Assembly: GCF_003045775.1 (NCBI RefSeq)
Contig: NZ_PXNS01000020.1
Coordinates: 1-42,943, forward strand
Reading direction: 5' to 3'
Length of the DNA stretch: 42,943 bases
DNA from: Halomonas litopenaei
GTDB taxonomy: Bacteria; Pseudomonadota; Gammaproteobacteria; Pseudomonadales; Halomonadaceae
In this document: positions 42,392 through 42,943 of the stretch, piece after piece
How positions within the stretch are numbered: the first letter of the stretch is position 1
Layout: the number at the start of each line of letters is the position of its first letter
Position numbers and translations under genes: made by a program
Notes under the pieces: generated by a model
The model's input: only the letters and a program-made list of their open reading frames with translations
Told to the model about the DNA's origin: nothing
Database searches by the model: none

Positions 42392-42515
42392 TCTTGTTGG
42401 TCGGCAGAGCCTGCCGGGGGGCCGATCGGATGCCGTAAGAGCTTGCTAGCACGCCTTGGGCCCATGACTAAGCCATGATTAAGCCACCCGGACCTGATGC
42501 CCTGCCAATACCAGC

Positions 42516-42943
42516 TCAGGGCGAGTTGTCGGTACGGGTCTCGACGTCGCCTTCGGCGTTGACGTCGGCATCGAAGGACGCGTCCGCGTCGGCGGGCACC
42601 TCCTCGGGGACCTGGCGCTCGGCCTGCTCGAAGGTCTCGTCGATCTTGCGCTTGGCTTCCTCGAACCGGCGTTCGGTTTCCTGAAGGATGGCGTCGACCT
42701 CCTCGCTCGATCCCTCGAATTGCACCGGTTCCTCGACAGGGTCCGGCACCGAGGGCACCGAGGCTTCTCCGTCGCCTGTGTCGCTCTGCTGCCCTTCACT
42801 GTCCGGTGTGCCTTGGCTAGCGCTCGTTGCCTCGGCCTGCTTATAGGTCTCGTCGATCTTGCGTTGCGCTTCCTCGAAGCGACGCTCGGTCTCCTCCAGG
42901 ATGGCATCGACATCTGACTCGGTGCTCTCCCCCGGCAGCGCCT
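42516..42943 (-). CDS. Partial helical-repeat acidic protein, C-terminal part
   Basis: The 5' end is cut by the window edge; the frame is open from the edge to a TGA at 42516, giving the last 141 residues. It carries two copies of a charged helical motif about 75 residues apart: VDAILEETERRFEEA and VDAILQETERRFEEA, each continuing as RKIDET(Y/F)xQAE. The rest is acidic, low-complexity sequence rich in E, D, S and P. This frame is preferred over an overlapping longer arginine/serine-rich one because its two repeats are conserved at the amino-acid level and its acidic make-up suits the genome. Function unknown. Confidence 0.7.
   Translation of the reverse strand, partial: ALPGESTESDVDAILEETERRFEEAQRKIDETYKQAEATSASQGTPDSEGQQSDTGDGEASVPSVPDPVEEPVQFEGSSEEVDAILQETERRFEEAKRKIDETFEQAERQVPEEVPADADASFDADVNAEGDVETRTDNSP

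Noticed and set aside
42479..42913. 144-residue Arg/Ser-rich frame on the minus strand
   Set aside because: Overlaps the acidic repeat protein in another frame; its repeats are only a consequence of that protein's coding repeats and its basic make-up does not fit this genome.

Overview
The window looks like a chromosomal segment from a moderately halophilic gammaproteobacterium, most likely Halomonas or another member of the Halomonadaceae. The evidence is high GC, acidic proteins, the gene set (prpB-prpC-acnD-prpF-prpD, FolE2, SstT, CspA) and an rRNA-type boxA leader at the left edge. No phage, insertion sequence, CRISPR array or tRNA gene is visible. The taxon is inferred from protein character, not from a search.

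Layout. 1-494 is the promoter and leader of an rRNA operon that lies outside the window to the left; three tandem promoters and boxA point leftward. 495-9065 is a leftward 2-methylcitrate (propionate) operon, gntR-prpB-prpC-acnD-prpF-prpD, with a regulatory region at 9066-9286 carrying three TTGTNNACAA-like operators. pabB runs rightward from there and ends in a six-copy 89-bp tandem array. 11214-13706 holds cysH, its regulator cysB, and trxA. A YtoQ-like protein, a ChaC glutathione cyclotransferase and an ACT-containing threonine dehydratase follow. 16791-22518 is a leftward four-gene signalling locus built of two copies of one module: a small exported SUOX-fold-like protein plus a hybrid histidine kinase.

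An 80-bp tandem array then abuts folE2, which has a Zur-type operator. A LysR gene (TrpI-like) is divergent from trpBA. Next come sstT, a leftward pflB-pflA pair, a coupled membrane protein/TPR pair, htpG with a heat-shock promoter, a double-hotdog thioesterase, a DUF1232 protein, a soluble lytic transglycosylase, a LysE-family exporter coupled to a double-TM2 protein, cspA, and the 3' end of a gene for a helical-repeat protein cut by the right edge.

Two things stand out. First, the duplicated sensor module: both exported partners resemble the molybdopterin-binding SUOX fold but have no cysteine in the mature chain, and one kinase has lost the phosphorylatable histidine of its HPt domain. Second, tandem repeats recur at gene 3' ends: at pabB, folE2 and the LysR gene the repeat unit contains the last codons and the stop codon, and trpA has a shorter array just after its stop. 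All function calls rest on reading the sequence and on family knowledge; no database search was run.
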